From NCBI RefSeq assembly GCF_003480915.1, contig NZ_QUKD01000009.1, positions 228,898-292,897 on the forward strand: 64,000 bases of DNA, written 5' to 3'. Positions within the stretch are counted from its first letter, which is position 1. Every line of letters begins with the position of its first letter. A program made the position numbers and the translations under genes. Below are positions 39,048 through 49,338 of this stretch, piece after piece. Below the pieces are notes generated by a model. That model searched no databases and was not told where the DNA came from. It saw only the letters and a program-made list of their open reading frames with translations. This DNA is from Parabacteroides sp. TM07-1AC (lineage in GTDB: Bacteria > Bacteroidota > Bacteroidia > Bacteroidales > Tannerellaceae).

Positions 39048-40342
39048 AGATAAATTTAAAACAGCGGCTTGCCTACAACTATCTAGCGGATAGTGAACAT
39101 AAATTCATCCTGTACGGCGGTGCGGGAGGTGGTGGAAAATCTTGGTTAGGGTGTGAATGGTTGATGCAATGTGCCTTTCATTTGCCTGGTACACGCTGGT
39201 TTGTTGGTCGTAACAATCTAAAGGACTCACAGGCTTCAGTATCGGTAACGTTTAGTAAAGTTGCAAAATATCACGGGTTTACCGGTTACCGTGTCACAAA
39301 CGACGGAATCAAGTTCGATAACGGTTCGGAGATCGTTTATCTGGATTTGACTTATTATCCATATAAAGACCCAATGTATGAACGGTTAGGATCGAAAGAG
39401 TTTACCGGGGGATGGATAGAGGAAGCCGGAGAGATCAACGGTCTGGCTTTTGAAGTGTTGAAAACTCGTACAGGTCGACACCTGAATGATGTCTATAATA
39501 TCCCGTCGAAAATACTGATAACCTGTAACCCGAAAAAGAACTGGTTATACAAGACTTTTTATAAGCCTTGGAAAGACGGTAAGATCAAAGCACCGTATGC
39601 ATTCATACCGGCATTAGTACAAGATAACCCGTTTGTAACAGAGGACTATGTTGATACCCTTCGTCAGACAGAGGACAAAGTAACGTATCAACGTCTTTAT
39701 CTGGGTAACTGGGAGTATGACGGTGATCCGAACTCTCTAGTTGATTACGATGCAGTGATGGATTGCTTTACCAATACCGGTGCATTGATCGGCGGGAAGG
39801 CTATAAGTGCCGACCTGGCAATGAAAGGACGAGATCACTTTGTCGCGGGTTACTGGGAAGGCTTACGGGTTTCAATCGAGATTGATAAAGACAAATCATC
39901 TGGTCGGGAGATTGAAACAGATTTGAGAAAGCTCATGGTTACGCGTGGTGTCGGCAGGTCCCAGACAGTTGCAGACAGTGATGGTTTGGGAAGTTATCTG
40001 GAGAGCTATCTAAACGGGATCAAAGAGTTTAAGAATGGTGCATCTGCATTCAATAATAAATATGCGAACCTGAAAGCCGAATGTGCATACAAGTTAGCTG
40101 AGATGATAGACAAACGGCAGTTGCAGATCATTTGCCGACCGGATCAGGCGGAACACATTGCTGAAGAACTACAGCTGTTGATTGCAGCGAATGTAGATAA
40201 GGATACCCGGAAAAAGGATATCATCAGCAAGGAAGCAATGAAGGGTATAATAAAGCGGTCTCCGGACTATTTAGATATGCTGATAATGGGAATGTATAGA
40301 CTTGTTGCCCCGCGTACGGGTAACTCAATATATAACTGGTAA
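39044..40342 (+). CDS. Terminase large subunit
   Basis: The 432-residue packaging motor has Walker A YGGAGGGGKSW at residues 24-34, Walker B ending in GGWIEEAGEI near 118-127, a coupling motif region at ITCNPKKNWLY, and a C-terminal nuclease domain with AISADLAMKGRDHF near 250 and VADSDGLGSYLES near 308. It pumps DNA into the prohead and cuts the concatemer. Length is normal for TerL. It is followed without a gap by the neck genes rather than by a portal gene. Confidence 0.95.
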   Translation: MKINLKQRLAYNYLADSEHKFILYGGAGGGGKSWLGCEWLMQCAFHLPGTRWFVGRNNLKDSQASVSVTFSKVAKYHGFTGYRVTNDGIKFDNGSEIVYLDLTYYPYKDPMYERLGSKEFTGGWIEEAGEINGLAFEVLKTRTGRHLNDVYNIPSKILITCNPKKNWLYKTFYKPWKDGKIKAPYAFIPALVQDNPFVTEDYVDTLRQTEDKVTYQRLYLGNWEYDGDPNSLVDYDAVMDCFTNTGALIGGKAISADLAMKGRDHFVAGYWEGLRVSIEIDKDKSSGREIETDLRKLMVTRGVGRSQTVADSDGLGSYLESYLNGIKEFKNGASAFNNKYANLKAECAYKLAEMIDKRQLQIICRPDQAEHIAEELQLLIAANVDKDTRKKDIISKEAMKGIIKRSPDYLDMLIMGMYRLVAPRTGNSIYNW

Positions 40343-40857
40343 TGAAGATAACGAGTAAGACTACTATTGAAGATGTGATTCTGATGCTAAAAGGTATTGA
40401 CTTTTGGGATCAGCTGGAGACTGTATTTATTCCGGTGAAAATACCAGAACTGACATACGGCCAACGTATTGACTTATCCTCCATGAATACAAGGTATGAC
40501 CTTCTGTTTATTCCTCAAAAAGTATTGTTAGGGTTAGAAGAGAAGGAAGTGATGAGTAAACCTTTTATCTCTGTCTACAACTATGGTCTGTCTGTTTACC
40601 GGGAACTGGAACGTATGAGAATCCGTGACGAAAAAACATTCAAATATAATCCGACGGCGGAAGAAGTAAAAGCAGGATTTTATGGAATCGATCACGGTGT
40701 TTTTGGCGTTGTCGATCGGATTGCCCAACGTCTGTCTATTTCTCATGAAGCAGTATTCGATTTGCCGGAGAGACGGATATATGCAATGATGAAGATCGAC
40801 TATGATAACGGAATGTATCAAAGGAGGTTGAACCAAATAATAAGTAAACAGAAATGA
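40342..40857 (+). CDS. Phage structural protein, possibly tail-assembly chaperone-like
   Basis: The 171-residue protein starts on the terL stop (one-base overlap). The C-terminal half (EEVKAGFYGIDHGVFGVVDRIAQRLSISHEAVFDLPERRIYAMMKIDYDNGMYQRRLNQI) has the helical pattern of tail-assembly chaperones and related proteins. The N-terminal part holds VFIPVKIPELTYGQRIDL, which is also seen in that group. No slippery frameshift site was identified. It could be a neck or head-tail protein instead. Confidence 0.45.
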   Translation: MKITSKTTIEDVILMLKGIDFWDQLETVFIPVKIPELTYGQRIDLSSMNTRYDLLFIPQKVLLGLEEKEVMSKPFISVYNYGLSVYRELERMRIRDEKTFKYNPTAEEVKAGFYGIDHGVFGVVDRIAQRLSISHEAVFDLPERRIYAMMKIDYDNGMYQRRLNQIISKQK

Positions 40858-41282
40858 CAGTACAGGATAAATTGAAACAGGTTGCTGAATCACTAGGAGT
40901 ACCGTTCGTTTTTGAGGATTGGACCCTGGCTAATGTGGAGATTGACAGGACACCACTTCCGGCCGTCGTGTATGTTCTTCCTGCTTCCGGGGAACTGGAC
41001 TTTAAGAATGGAAATATCCGTGACAACCAGAACGGGATGCTGGCATTCTTAGATAAAGTCGAGTTGAATGGTAATGGCCAGGACAATGACAGTGTTGTTG
41101 ATCGGATGAAATCATTAGCCATGAGATTTATTGTGAAGTTGAACGAAACGGGATACTTTGAACCTTTGGGTGGAGTGATGAAGTACCAGGTTGCATATAA
41201 TAAACTCAATGCAGTGACATCAGGCATTGTCTTTGAAGTGACATTGAAAGAGATAACCGGAATATGTGAACGTAATCTATGA
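40854..41282 (+). CDS. Phage neck or tail-completion protein candidate
   Basis: The 142-residue protein has an alternating helix-strand pattern: DKLKQVAESLGVPFVFEDWTLANVEIDRTPLPAVVYVLPASG and MKYQVAYNKLNAVTSGIVFEVTLKEITG. It resembles phage tail-terminator and completion proteins in size and position, directly before the HK97 gp10-like gene. Its overlaps with both neighbours (four bases) place it in the structural operon. Confidence 0.5.
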   Translation: MTVQDKLKQVAESLGVPFVFEDWTLANVEIDRTPLPAVVYVLPASGELDFKNGNIRDNQNGMLAFLDKVELNGNGQDNDSVVDRMKSLAMRFIVKLNETGYFEPLGGVMKYQVAYNKLNAVTSGIVFEVTLKEITGICERNL

Positions 41283-41731
41283 AAGAAGTACAGAACATAA
41301 TATTTGAAGAATTGGAGGATCTTCGGAAACGAATAATATCTAATATTGACAGTACCGGGCGTAAAGCTTCTGGTCGTACTTCTGGCTCCATGCATACAGA
41401 TGTTTCAGAGAATCGCGGGATATTGTTCGGGCGTATGGCTTTTGAAACATTAGAGACTGGACGTAAGCCGGGTAAGGTTCCGGCAGGATTTTATCAGATC
41501 ATAAAGCAGTGGGTAATTGATAAAGGTATCTCTTTCGATAGCCAGTCAGAGCGCAATTCTTTTGCTTATTTGGTTTCCCGTAAAATAGCCAGGGAAGGAA
41601 CACAACTTTGCCGTACGGGCGCCGAAGCCGATGTATATACAACAGAGGTTCCAGATACAATTGAACGCATAAAGGATCGTGTCGGCTTCTTGATGAGATT
41701 GGAGTTTGAATCTATAAAATTGAACAAATAA
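41279..41731 (+). CDS. HK97 gp10-like head-tail connection protein
   Basis: The 150-residue protein has RMAFETLETGRKPGKVPAGFYQIIKQWVIDKGISF near 56-90 and FAYLVSRKIAREGTQLCRTGAEADVYTTEV near 97-126, the pattern of HK97-gp10-like tail-completion proteins in Bacteroidetes phages. These join the head to the tail tube. Its coupling with the gene before it suggests a two-protein neck module. Confidence 0.65.
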   Translation: MKEVQNIIFEELEDLRKRIISNIDSTGRKASGRTSGSMHTDVSENRGILFGRMAFETLETGRKPGKVPAGFYQIIKQWVIDKGISFDSQSERNSFAYLVSRKIAREGTQLCRTGAEADVYTTEVPDTIERIKDRVGFLMRLEFESIKLNK

Positions 41732-41732
41732 T

Positions 41733-42383
41733 ATGGCAACAGTAAACGCACCAACGGATACGCAGTATGTTTTTGATCCGGTTCTTTTCATAATGGAAGG
41801 AGCAGGGGAGTATGATATCACTATTGAAGGGGTGAAGACAAAAGTGTCTGCAATAGCTAACACTGCTGTGTTTGATGCATCAGGACTTTTAAAGTCCTTG
41901 TTCACTATTGATACGTTGTCAAATGGGATGGTACGGAAGAATGTTGCCTGGTCCGTGGTGCAAGCCGGTGTATCTCTCGCTTCCGGAATCTTTGAAGTTG
42001 TCTATGGAAGCAATAAGGTTGTCAATTTCTCCGGAGACGGGGCACATATCACATTACGCTGGATTAGCCGTAGCGGTGAGTTAGATTCATACGAATTCTG
42101 TATTCATCAGGACAGCCGGAAATTAGAGAATATTCAAACGGCCGGTATCGGAGGATTGACTTATAAATTATCATTCAGCCAGGTTAATAAAATAACTCTG
42201 TTCACAGCTTTGGTGAACCGGGAAACATTTGAAGACTTTACGGCCATTCAGGAAAGTGCTATTGTACAGGCCTCTGTTCTTGATGGGTGGTTGAATGTAG
42301 AGGTTGAAGCAAAAGAGTATAAACGAACAAAAGCCGCATTGCAGGATTTTGATATAACAATAGTGTTACCGAATGAAAGATAA
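41733..42383 (+). CDS. Phage tail structural protein, unknown type
   Basis: The 216-residue beta-rich protein (YVFDPVLFIMEGAGEYDITIEG, VWSVVQAG-type strands, YEFCIHQDSRKLENIQTAGIGGLTYKLSF) lies between the neck genes and the giant tail protein. It overlaps the next gene by 11 bases. A tail tip or distal-tail role is possible by position. I do not recognise the family. Confidence 0.5.
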   Translation: MATVNAPTDTQYVFDPVLFIMEGAGEYDITIEGVKTKVSAIANTAVFDASGLLKSLFTIDTLSNGMVRKNVAWSVVQAGVSLASGIFEVVYGSNKVVNFSGDGAHITLRWISRSGELDSYEFCIHQDSRKLENIQTAGIGGLTYKLSFSQVNKITLFTALVNRETFEDFTAIQESAIVQASVLDGWLNVEVEAKEYKRTKAALQDFDITIVLPNER

Positions 42384-45300
42384 ACTATTCATTGATAATG
42401 TAGAGGTTGATTTACCGGAAGGTGGATCGGGTGTCGTATTGAATCGTGCAGTGAGTAAGCCTGCTGATATGTCAACGATATTGTCGGGATATTCTTATAC
42501 TATCCAGCTTCCTAAAACAGCACATAACATTCAGACGTTTGGTTTCTCAACGGAGGTGAATGTAGAAAGTGACTACCCACATGTAGAACACACAGCAAAA
42601 GTAATCAGGGATGGTATCACTCTGTTTGATGATGGTGTTGCAGTCGTTAAATCTGCCAGTAAAACAATTGAAGTTCTGATCAAATTCGGAGGAAATAAAC
42701 GGTTGACAAGTCTCAATGATTACAAGCTAAAAGATATTTTTCCGGATAGTGGTTTGATTCCTTGGGACTATAGTGTGACCGAAACGGATTTTGTAAAATG
42801 GGTTCCAAAGTTAGACGGAATGCAAAGACAGCATCCCGAACATTTACGGCCAGCAGTTAAAGTGTCTACATTATTCGATATGATTGTTGGGCAGTCGTTT
42901 GTCATGAATAACGCTTATCGATCTGTGATCGAAAAAATGTGGTTGATGTTACCTACAACAAATGGGAGTGAGGACGTTGCAAAGAATCTGGCTTTCCGTC
43001 TCAAGGGGACAACAACATCTGATCTGATCTCCGGTAGGGAACGTTATGATATTCTACCTGATTTGAGTTACCAAAATGCTCCTTATCATCAGAAACTGCA
43101 TGACCTTATATATCGCACATTGCCTGTAACCTTTATTAAAATTCCATTAGGTGGACGATATCGGATAAAAGGTACAGTAAAAGCGAATAATGCTGCAACT
43201 GGGTGGAAGTTCGGTATATTCACTCCTTCTGTTGAGTTTAAGGAAGGTGAGCCTCCTATGTTCGATATATTTGAAAGTGCATCAAAAGATATTGATGAGT
43301 ATAGAAACATTGGTGCAGGTGATATTTGTTTTGGTATTTACGATCCTTTTAAGACTGGGAATTTTGAAATAGATTTGACTATCTCTTTTGCTCCGGAGAA
43401 TGAAAAGGATTATTCCCAGACAGCATTCTTATTGGATTATCCTATACGGGAGAACCTTCCGGATATATCGACGATGGACTTTATAAAGTCTGTCATGGGG
43501 GTGTTTGGCTTGATGGTTGAACAGCAGGGAAGTGTTTTATCATTCTACAATGTGGATGATGTAATCCTGAATAAATCCGGAGCGATTAATATTTCAAAAA
43601 TGCTTATCGATAAAAAAGATGATAAGCTGGAATATTCCTATGGATTGACTAAAAAGAATATGCTGAAATATGCAGAAGATGATTTGGTTGATAAATTGTT
43701 CGGAGCATATACGTTTACAGCAGACACGTACGATAAGCAGGAGAATACGGTATATCAGTCTCCTTATGCTGCTACTAACAAAAACATTCCTCTATATACT
43801 TATAAAGTTGAAGAAGGGAAAGCAGAATATACTTTGAATAAAACGTCAAAGTGCCGGTTATTGTTGGAGAATGGGACCGTTGCGCTAGAAGTTTGGGGGA
43901 AATGGATAGATGCAGATATGAAAACTGTCACTTTCCGTTCATTTACTTTTGAACCTTTGAAATATGACAACCTGGTCCGTAGATATTGGACGGGGTATTT
44001 AGGTGTTTACGCAAATAAACCGAGAATTTCATATCGAAAGGCGAAACTTGATCCGACCTTTTTCCCGAATCTATCTTTTTGTAAACCATTGTATGCAGAT
44101 GGTAATTATTACATGTTGCTATCGGTAAATAACTATACAGAAGTTGGTAAAGCTGATTTAGAACTGGCTCTCATTGATGGGGTAGATGTAACGGGGGAAG
44201 GTGAAACCTCTTTGAGAAACGCCATATTGGTAAATCCGACAACACCGTTGAAATTTTCACCTACTACGGTCGCTCTTTATACGGCAATGTCTTTGGCTGT
44301 TGCAACATCTACTGATGGAAAGCTGATTCGTGAATTAGACGAAACCGGGACGGTGACAAATGATATGTATTTGCCATTGGATACAGGAGAGGGGGATGCT
44401 AAAAGAGTTGCTTTAAAAACTATCAAGGATAATATTCAGAGTGACAGTGAAGGAATATTCCTTCGTAAAGACAAGCCGGATTCAACTGAGTTTCCGATCG
44501 CCTTTAAAGGAGGCGCTACCTTTGGCAATTATGTAGGCGGCTTTCATGGCTCCGGTGCCAGGATAAATGAAAAAGGGGAAGGCGAAATGCGTAGCCTTCA
44601 ACTATGGGAGTTCTTGGAAGTACCTGAACTACGGTTTAACCGTATCGACGTTGTTTCGGGTGAACTTTGGAATGCCATAGCTTTCGGTTTGATCGAGTCT
44701 GTCGATACAGAGAATAAGATCGTGAAATTGAAGCTGGAAGAGGGCGAACTTGCCGGATTACATGTGAATGATTTTTGTCGTGGCATATTTCATAACCTGA
44801 CCGGAAATGAGACAACGGAAGGAACCGACAGTGCCGGATTTAAGACAATGGTTGGTTTCTCGACTGCTTATTTTACTCCGGTAGAGATCATAGATAATGC
44901 TCATTTCAGATATGAACTGAAACCCGGTACAACGATTCATCCCAGCATGGCTATGAAGTTTGCCGTGTACGGTCATCCTACTGATAAGAACCGGCAGAAT
45001 TCCGCTTATTCAACAAGGATTTATCAGCGATATCTTCGTAATGTCAGCACGTGGGAGATTAATCCAGGGAAACATATTTCGTCGCAATGGGGTGATCTTT
45101 CCGACCTTATCATAAATGGAGAGTCCCTAGCCGAAGGATCAATCTATTTGAACAATGTTTATTTCGGAGGAAACGTTTGGAACGTTCCTGGCTTGGATAA
45201 CAATTTGAAGGGACAGGATGCATATTCTGTAACCTTGTCGACTTATAGTGCTGTATATAATACGAAAGATGGATTGACTGAACAGGTTGATATCGTTACC

Positions 45301-47058
45301 GGTGATAAAAATGTTGTGACGGGAATGAGTCAGGTTGTTGCACAAAACTTTCGTATATCAACCAAAATTCAGGTAACAAAAGGTACGGAGTTATTACGGT
45401 ACAGTACTGTTATTGGAGAAGGTAAATATCTGGTTTCCTCTGTGGGTACAGGATGCACATATACAGTAACCGATGGCCTTGTCGTAGTTCATAGCGTAAC
45501 GGAGGAAAAGGCAGAAATAAAGTTGGAGATTAATTGTGAGGGACTAGCTGTCTATGAACAGGCATTTACAATTGTCCGGGTAATAGATGGTGTGGATGGT
45601 ACAGATGTGGAATGGATATTTCAGCGTACCGCAACCGAAGCCGCGAAACCGGCCAGACCGACTGTCTCTGAAAATGTGGCGGATTTTGTTCCTGAGGGTT
45701 GGACAGACGATCCGGTAGGTCCAGATATAACGAATCAGTTTGAGTGGAGTTGTAAGCGTGAAAAAGCGAATGGTGTTTGGGGATCATTCTCCGAAGTATT
45801 CCTATGGTCCAGATGGGGTAAAGATGGTACTAGTACCGAATACATCTATGCCCTTTCAAAGAATTATGCGCCACCAGCGATAACTAACAGCCAGGAAGAT
45901 GGCCATGTCCCTATGGAATGGTATTCTGCCCCTCTTAGCGTTACCGCAGAGTATAAAGTATTATGGGTGTCTCAACGGGTAAAAAAAGATGGGCGATGGA
46001 GTAATTTTTCTAATCCCAGTATATACGCAAAATGGGCGGAAGATGGAAAAGATGGAGATCCTGGTATAGATGGTTATTCCACATATGGAGTTTATAGAAG
46101 GTCAGAGACGCAACCGGACACTCCTGAGGAAGATAAATTGCCTCCTTCTGGTTGGGCACGGGATCCTCCTTCTGGAACCCTTCCGCTCTGGATGAGTAAG
46201 GCTGTATTTTTTAGCAGTGGTTTTAAAAAGGGGCCTTGGTCTGCTCCTGTAAGAATATCGGGAACAGACGGTCAAGATGGAGGAGCCGGTCCTTCATTGA
46301 CATTCAGAAAAAAATATGATGCTTCGAAAATCTATACCGGGACGGAACAACATGTTGATGCTGTTTATACTGAAGATACTCCAGGGACTAAAGTCTTTTG
46401 GATGGCTAAAACGTCTGCCGGTTCATTTAGTAATAAATATCCGAGTGCCGGGTCTGCATATTGGGAAAGATTTCAAGGTCAATTTGAAAGTATAGCGACG
46501 GGACTGGCATTGATCGAAGAGGCAAATATTGCAGGTTGGTGGTTCTCTGACCTGACAATCCAGAGTCAAAATAGGAATGTGGTTATTGACGGCAATGCCG
46601 ATACTCATCCCCGTATAGCGTTGGGGGCCTCGTATGAGAATAGGGATAATGCACCGGCAAGAATGTATGAAAATGGTGAAGTTTATTTTGAGAAGGGTAC
46701 TTTTGGAGGTAAGGTCATAAGTTCACTTAATGGCAATAGGATTATTATTGATCCGGACGATCAGTCTCTAAAGATGATAAATTCATCAAATAAAGAAGTT
46801 TTTAATATTTCATTTCAGAATACAGTAGGACAACAATCGTTTCCAGAAATAAACATGTATATGCACACTGTCGATGGTGGTTTAGCGCGACATATAAAAT
46901 TACACGCAGGAGGACTTTATATGCTGGGGAGTGACAGTTCTAATACAGTATCAATAACACCATCTTCTTTGACATTTCCAAATCTATCATCGATTGATCC
47001 CAAAATCAAAGGAGCTTTTTGGAGGGATGGAACAACCGTAAAGGTTTCGCAAGGATAA
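42373..47058 (+). CDS. Large phage tail protein with central host-interaction repeats
   Basis: The 1561-residue protein is the largest in the prophage. The N-terminal 600 residues are globular and baseplate-hub-like (LPEGGSGVVLNRAVSKPADMSTILSGYSYTIQLPKT). The middle has beta-rich fibre segments, and residues about 1070-1310 hold repeats such as GTDVEWIFQRT, GKDGTSTEYIYALSKNY and a short collagen-like GKDGDPGIDG stretch. The C-terminus resembles a fibre tip. It probably links tail tip and fibre and contacts the host surface. Function inferred from size, order and repeats. Confidence 0.65.
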   Translation: MKDKLFIDNVEVDLPEGGSGVVLNRAVSKPADMSTILSGYSYTIQLPKTAHNIQTFGFSTEVNVESDYPHVEHTAKVIRDGITLFDDGVAVVKSASKTIEVLIKFGGNKRLTSLNDYKLKDIFPDSGLIPWDYSVTETDFVKWVPKLDGMQRQHPEHLRPAVKVSTLFDMIVGQSFVMNNAYRSVIEKMWLMLPTTNGSEDVAKNLAFRLKGTTTSDLISGRERYDILPDLSYQNAPYHQKLHDLIYRTLPVTFIKIPLGGRYRIKGTVKANNAATGWKFGIFTPSVEFKEGEPPMFDIFESASKDIDEYRNIGAGDICFGIYDPFKTGNFEIDLTISFAPENEKDYSQTAFLLDYPIRENLPDISTMDFIKSVMGVFGLMVEQQGSVLSFYNVDDVILNKSGAINISKMLIDKKDDKLEYSYGLTKKNMLKYAEDDLVDKLFGAYTFTADTYDKQENTVYQSPYAATNKNIPLYTYKVEEGKAEYTLNKTSKCRLLLENGTVALEVWGKWIDADMKTVTFRSFTFEPLKYDNLVRRYWTGYLGVYANKPRISYRKAKLDPTFFPNLSFCKPLYADGNYYMLLSVNNYTEVGKADLELALIDGVDVTGEGETSLRNAILVNPTTPLKFSPTTVALYTAMSLAVATSTDGKLIRELDETGTVTNDMYLPLDTGEGDAKRVALKTIKDNIQSDSEGIFLRKDKPDSTEFPIAFKGGATFGNYVGGFHGSGARINEKGEGEMRSLQLWEFLEVPELRFNRIDVVSGELWNAIAFGLIESVDTENKIVKLKLEEGELAGLHVNDFCRGIFHNLTGNETTEGTDSAGFKTMVGFSTAYFTPVEIIDNAHFRYELKPGTTIHPSMAMKFAVYGHPTDKNRQNSAYSTRIYQRYLRNVSTWEINPGKHISSQWGDLSDLIINGESLAEGSIYLNNVYFGGNVWNVPGLDNNLKGQDAYSVTLSTYSAVYNTKDGLTEQVDIVTGDKNVVTGMSQVVAQNFRISTKIQVTKGTELLRYSTVIGEGKYLVSSVGTGCTYTVTDGLVVVHSVTEEKAEIKLEINCEGLAVYEQAFTIVRVIDGVDGTDVEWIFQRTATEAAKPARPTVSENVADFVPEGWTDDPVGPDITNQFEWSCKREKANGVWGSFSEVFLWSRWGKDGTSTEYIYALSKNYAPPAITNSQEDGHVPMEWYSAPLSVTAEYKVLWVSQRVKKDGRWSNFSNPSIYAKWAEDGKDGDPGIDGYSTYGVYRRSETQPDTPEEDKLPPSGWARDPPSGTLPLWMSKAVFFSSGFKKGPWSAPVRISGTDGQDGGAGPSLTFRKKYDASKIYTGTEQHVDAVYTEDTPGTKVFWMAKTSAGSFSNKYPSAGSAYWERFQGQFESIATGLALIEEANIAGWWFSDLTIQSQNRNVVIDGNADTHPRIALGASYENRDNAPARMYENGEVYFEKGTFGGKVISSLNGNRIIIDPDDQSLKMINSSNKEVFNISFQNTVGQQSFPEINMYMHTVDGGLARHIKLHAGGLYMLGSDSSNTVSITPSSLTFPNLSSIDPKIKGAFWRDGTTVKVSQG

Positions 47059-47079
47059 CACTATTAAATTATAAGTAAT

Positions 47080-49338
47080 ATGGCAGGAACAAAAGATATA
47101 AAAGATTTCACAAAGTTTCCCAGTTTATCGGACAATGATTATCTGTTGGGAACAAAGACCGATTTAGGTGGTACGGATGCCGGTATAACTGTCGGGAACT
47201 TCAAAAAGCAGGTGGCCAATGATGCGGCCCCTTCAATTAATGAAAATGGATACTGGGTCGTTAATGGTGTTAGCACAGGAGAGAAAGCCCGGGGAGAAAC
47301 TCCGGTGTTAAACAGCGGTACGACGACCACAGGGGAGGAAGGAACCGGAGCATCGTCCGAAGTCGTACCTGACGGGCAGACACCGGAGGGATCGCCTAAA
47401 TACAAGCTAAACCTGACCCTTCCGCGTGGATCGGCCGGTAAGGCTGGTAAAACAGCAATCTTCGGAATAGGGAATGTCTCTGATGGCGAAAAGGCCTCTG
47501 CTACCTTGACTGCTGATGGAGAAGACGGATCCGGTAATCCCAAGTATAAATTGAATCTTGTGTTACCTGCAGGTAAAACCGGAGAAAACGGAAAAACTCC
47601 GAAGTTCGAAGCCGGGAGTGTCTCGACACTGGAACCGGGCCAGTTGGCCTCGGCTGAAATAAGCTTCAAAGAGTACGATATGGACGGTAGCCCAATATAC
47701 GTAATTTCTTTGTCTATCCCGAAAGGAGATACAGGTAGTCCCGGTAAAACCCCGGTTCTTAAATCAGTCAATGCCAAATCCGGAGACACTCCTTCCGGCA
47801 GTTTCATCGCTGATGGTACAGATGAATCCGGTAACCCGAAGTATATCCTGAATCTTACATTACCTGCCGGAAAAGACGGACAACCGGCAATATTTGAACA
47901 GGGAACGACGACTACATTGGAACCGACAGAACCGGCCTCTGTAGAAGTTGTTGAGAATGGGACAACTCCGGAAGGAAATCCCAAGTATATCCTGAACTTT
48001 AGTATTCCCAGAGGCCAGGTAGGTAAACCTGGAATCGGATCGGGTAATGTGTCTGCCGATGGTACCGGGCTTGTAGCTGGTAAAAAGTATTTGTTTGTCC
48101 CGGAATCGGACGGAAGTACATCTGGTGCGTTTGTCGAGTATGTCGCCCCTGAAGCATATGATGATACCCCACTTAGAAAGGAAATAGCCGATAATCTGGC
48201 TGCAGCCAAGACTTACACCAATGAACAGATAGCTGGTATCGTTCAATTTGATATAAAAGCGGTCCCGGAACTGCCGGATACCGGAGTAAAAGGAACGATC
48301 TATTTAGTTCCTAAAACCGGATCGGGAAATGATGTCCATAATGAGTATATCTGGGATGAAACTTCAAGTAAATTTGAATTGATAGGTTCTACTTCTGTCG
48401 ATTTATCAGATTACTATACTAAGAATGAAGCCAACGAACGTTATGTTTTGAAGGAAGCAGGGAAACGTTTAATGACGAATGCGGAAGGAGCAAAGCTGGA
48501 AGGTATAGAATCCGGTGCAAATAAGTTTGTCCTGCCAACAGGGGAGGGATATAACTTTATTCCGGCAGGTGGGGCAGTGGGACAGGTTTTAACAAACACT
48601 GCTCCAGGTGTAGCTGAATGGGGAAACTCAAATAGTGAATATATCGAAATAGGTGATGTTACTCAAATAAATAGAGTACGAACCACTAGTGAATTGGATT
48701 GGGGTTCATTTATAAACGGTAACACAATAGAGGATATGGAAAGGGCATATCAAGAAAATATACCTATATATTCTATGACAGAGACTAATTATCATTCAGG
48801 CAAAATAGGTTATTCACGATGTACTTCCATTATGAAAAGGGTTGATGGAACTGTAGTTCATTACTTGTTATCTTTTATCATATCCGAAAGTGTTGCAAAT
48901 TCTGACAATATATATCATTATTTATTGGATTTGAGAGGTGTAGCAGGTGAAGGTTGGCAGGATGCTACTGTAAGGGCAGCATGTACATACGCTAAGACGG
49001 TCATTACTTCTGGTGAGAATATACCTTTTACTGGTGGTTATGTGGTGTTTGATATGAGTATTAGCAAAAATTTGCTAATTGTTCCAGCAGGATTTTATCC
49101 ACTTCATAACTCGGTTACTACTTTGCTAATTAGAAACACAAGTAGTTCAACCACTAAAATAACTTTTACCATCAAGTTAAATGCCAATGCTGGTTCAGAA
49201 GGTTCAAAACTGCTTATTGTATCAGAATTGCCAGAACTGGCAGGTAAAGAAGCGTGCGAACTTAGCATATTATGGGCGGACTGGAAATATACTGTTCGTG
49301 CGTCTGAACCTTTTATTTATAATGAATACGTAGAATAA
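47080..49338 (+). CDS. Collagen-like tail-fibre protein with five 50-residue repeats
   Basis: The 752-residue fibre has an N-terminal attachment region, then five imperfect repeats of about 48-50 residues (roughly 77-320). Each has a strand of the form N-P-K-Y-x-L-N-L-x-L-P followed by a short Gly-x-y stretch such as GKTGENGKTP. A coiled segment (DDTPLRKEIADNLAAAKTYTNEQIAGI near 370) and a C-terminal receptor-like domain follow. Such repeats often change copy number between phages. It likely determines host range together with the Gly-rich gene downstream, which overlaps by one base. Confidence 0.8.
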   Translation: MAGTKDIKDFTKFPSLSDNDYLLGTKTDLGGTDAGITVGNFKKQVANDAAPSINENGYWVVNGVSTGEKARGETPVLNSGTTTTGEEGTGASSEVVPDGQTPEGSPKYKLNLTLPRGSAGKAGKTAIFGIGNVSDGEKASATLTADGEDGSGNPKYKLNLVLPAGKTGENGKTPKFEAGSVSTLEPGQLASAEISFKEYDMDGSPIYVISLSIPKGDTGSPGKTPVLKSVNAKSGDTPSGSFIADGTDESGNPKYILNLTLPAGKDGQPAIFEQGTTTTLEPTEPASVEVVENGTTPEGNPKYILNFSIPRGQVGKPGIGSGNVSADGTGLVAGKKYLFVPESDGSTSGAFVEYVAPEAYDDTPLRKEIADNLAAAKTYTNEQIAGIVQFDIKAVPELPDTGVKGTIYLVPKTGSGNDVHNEYIWDETSSKFELIGSTSVDLSDYYTKNEANERYVLKEAGKRLMTNAEGAKLEGIESGANKFVLPTGEGYNFIPAGGAVGQVLTNTAPGVAEWGNSNSEYIEIGDVTQINRVRTTSELDWGSFINGNTIEDMERAYQENIPIYSMTETNYHSGKIGYSRCTSIMKRVDGTVVHYLLSFIISESVANSDNIYHYLLDLRGVAGEGWQDATVRAACTYAKTVITSGENIPFTGGYVVFDMSISKNLLIVPAGFYPLHNSVTTLLIRNTSSSTTKITFTIKLNANAGSEGSKLLIVSELPELAGKEACELSILWADWKYTVRASEPFIYNEYVE

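Noticed and set aside
40736..41395. 219-residue minus-strand frame across three tail genes
   Set aside because: It crosses the coupled plus-strand genes with ATGA overlaps and has Ser/Thr-rich shadow composition.
47139..48209. Long 356-residue antisense frame opposite the collagen-like fibre
   Set aside because: It mirrors the repeat-rich fibre gene, is rich in Pro, Ser and Val from the complementary codons, and has no independent support.
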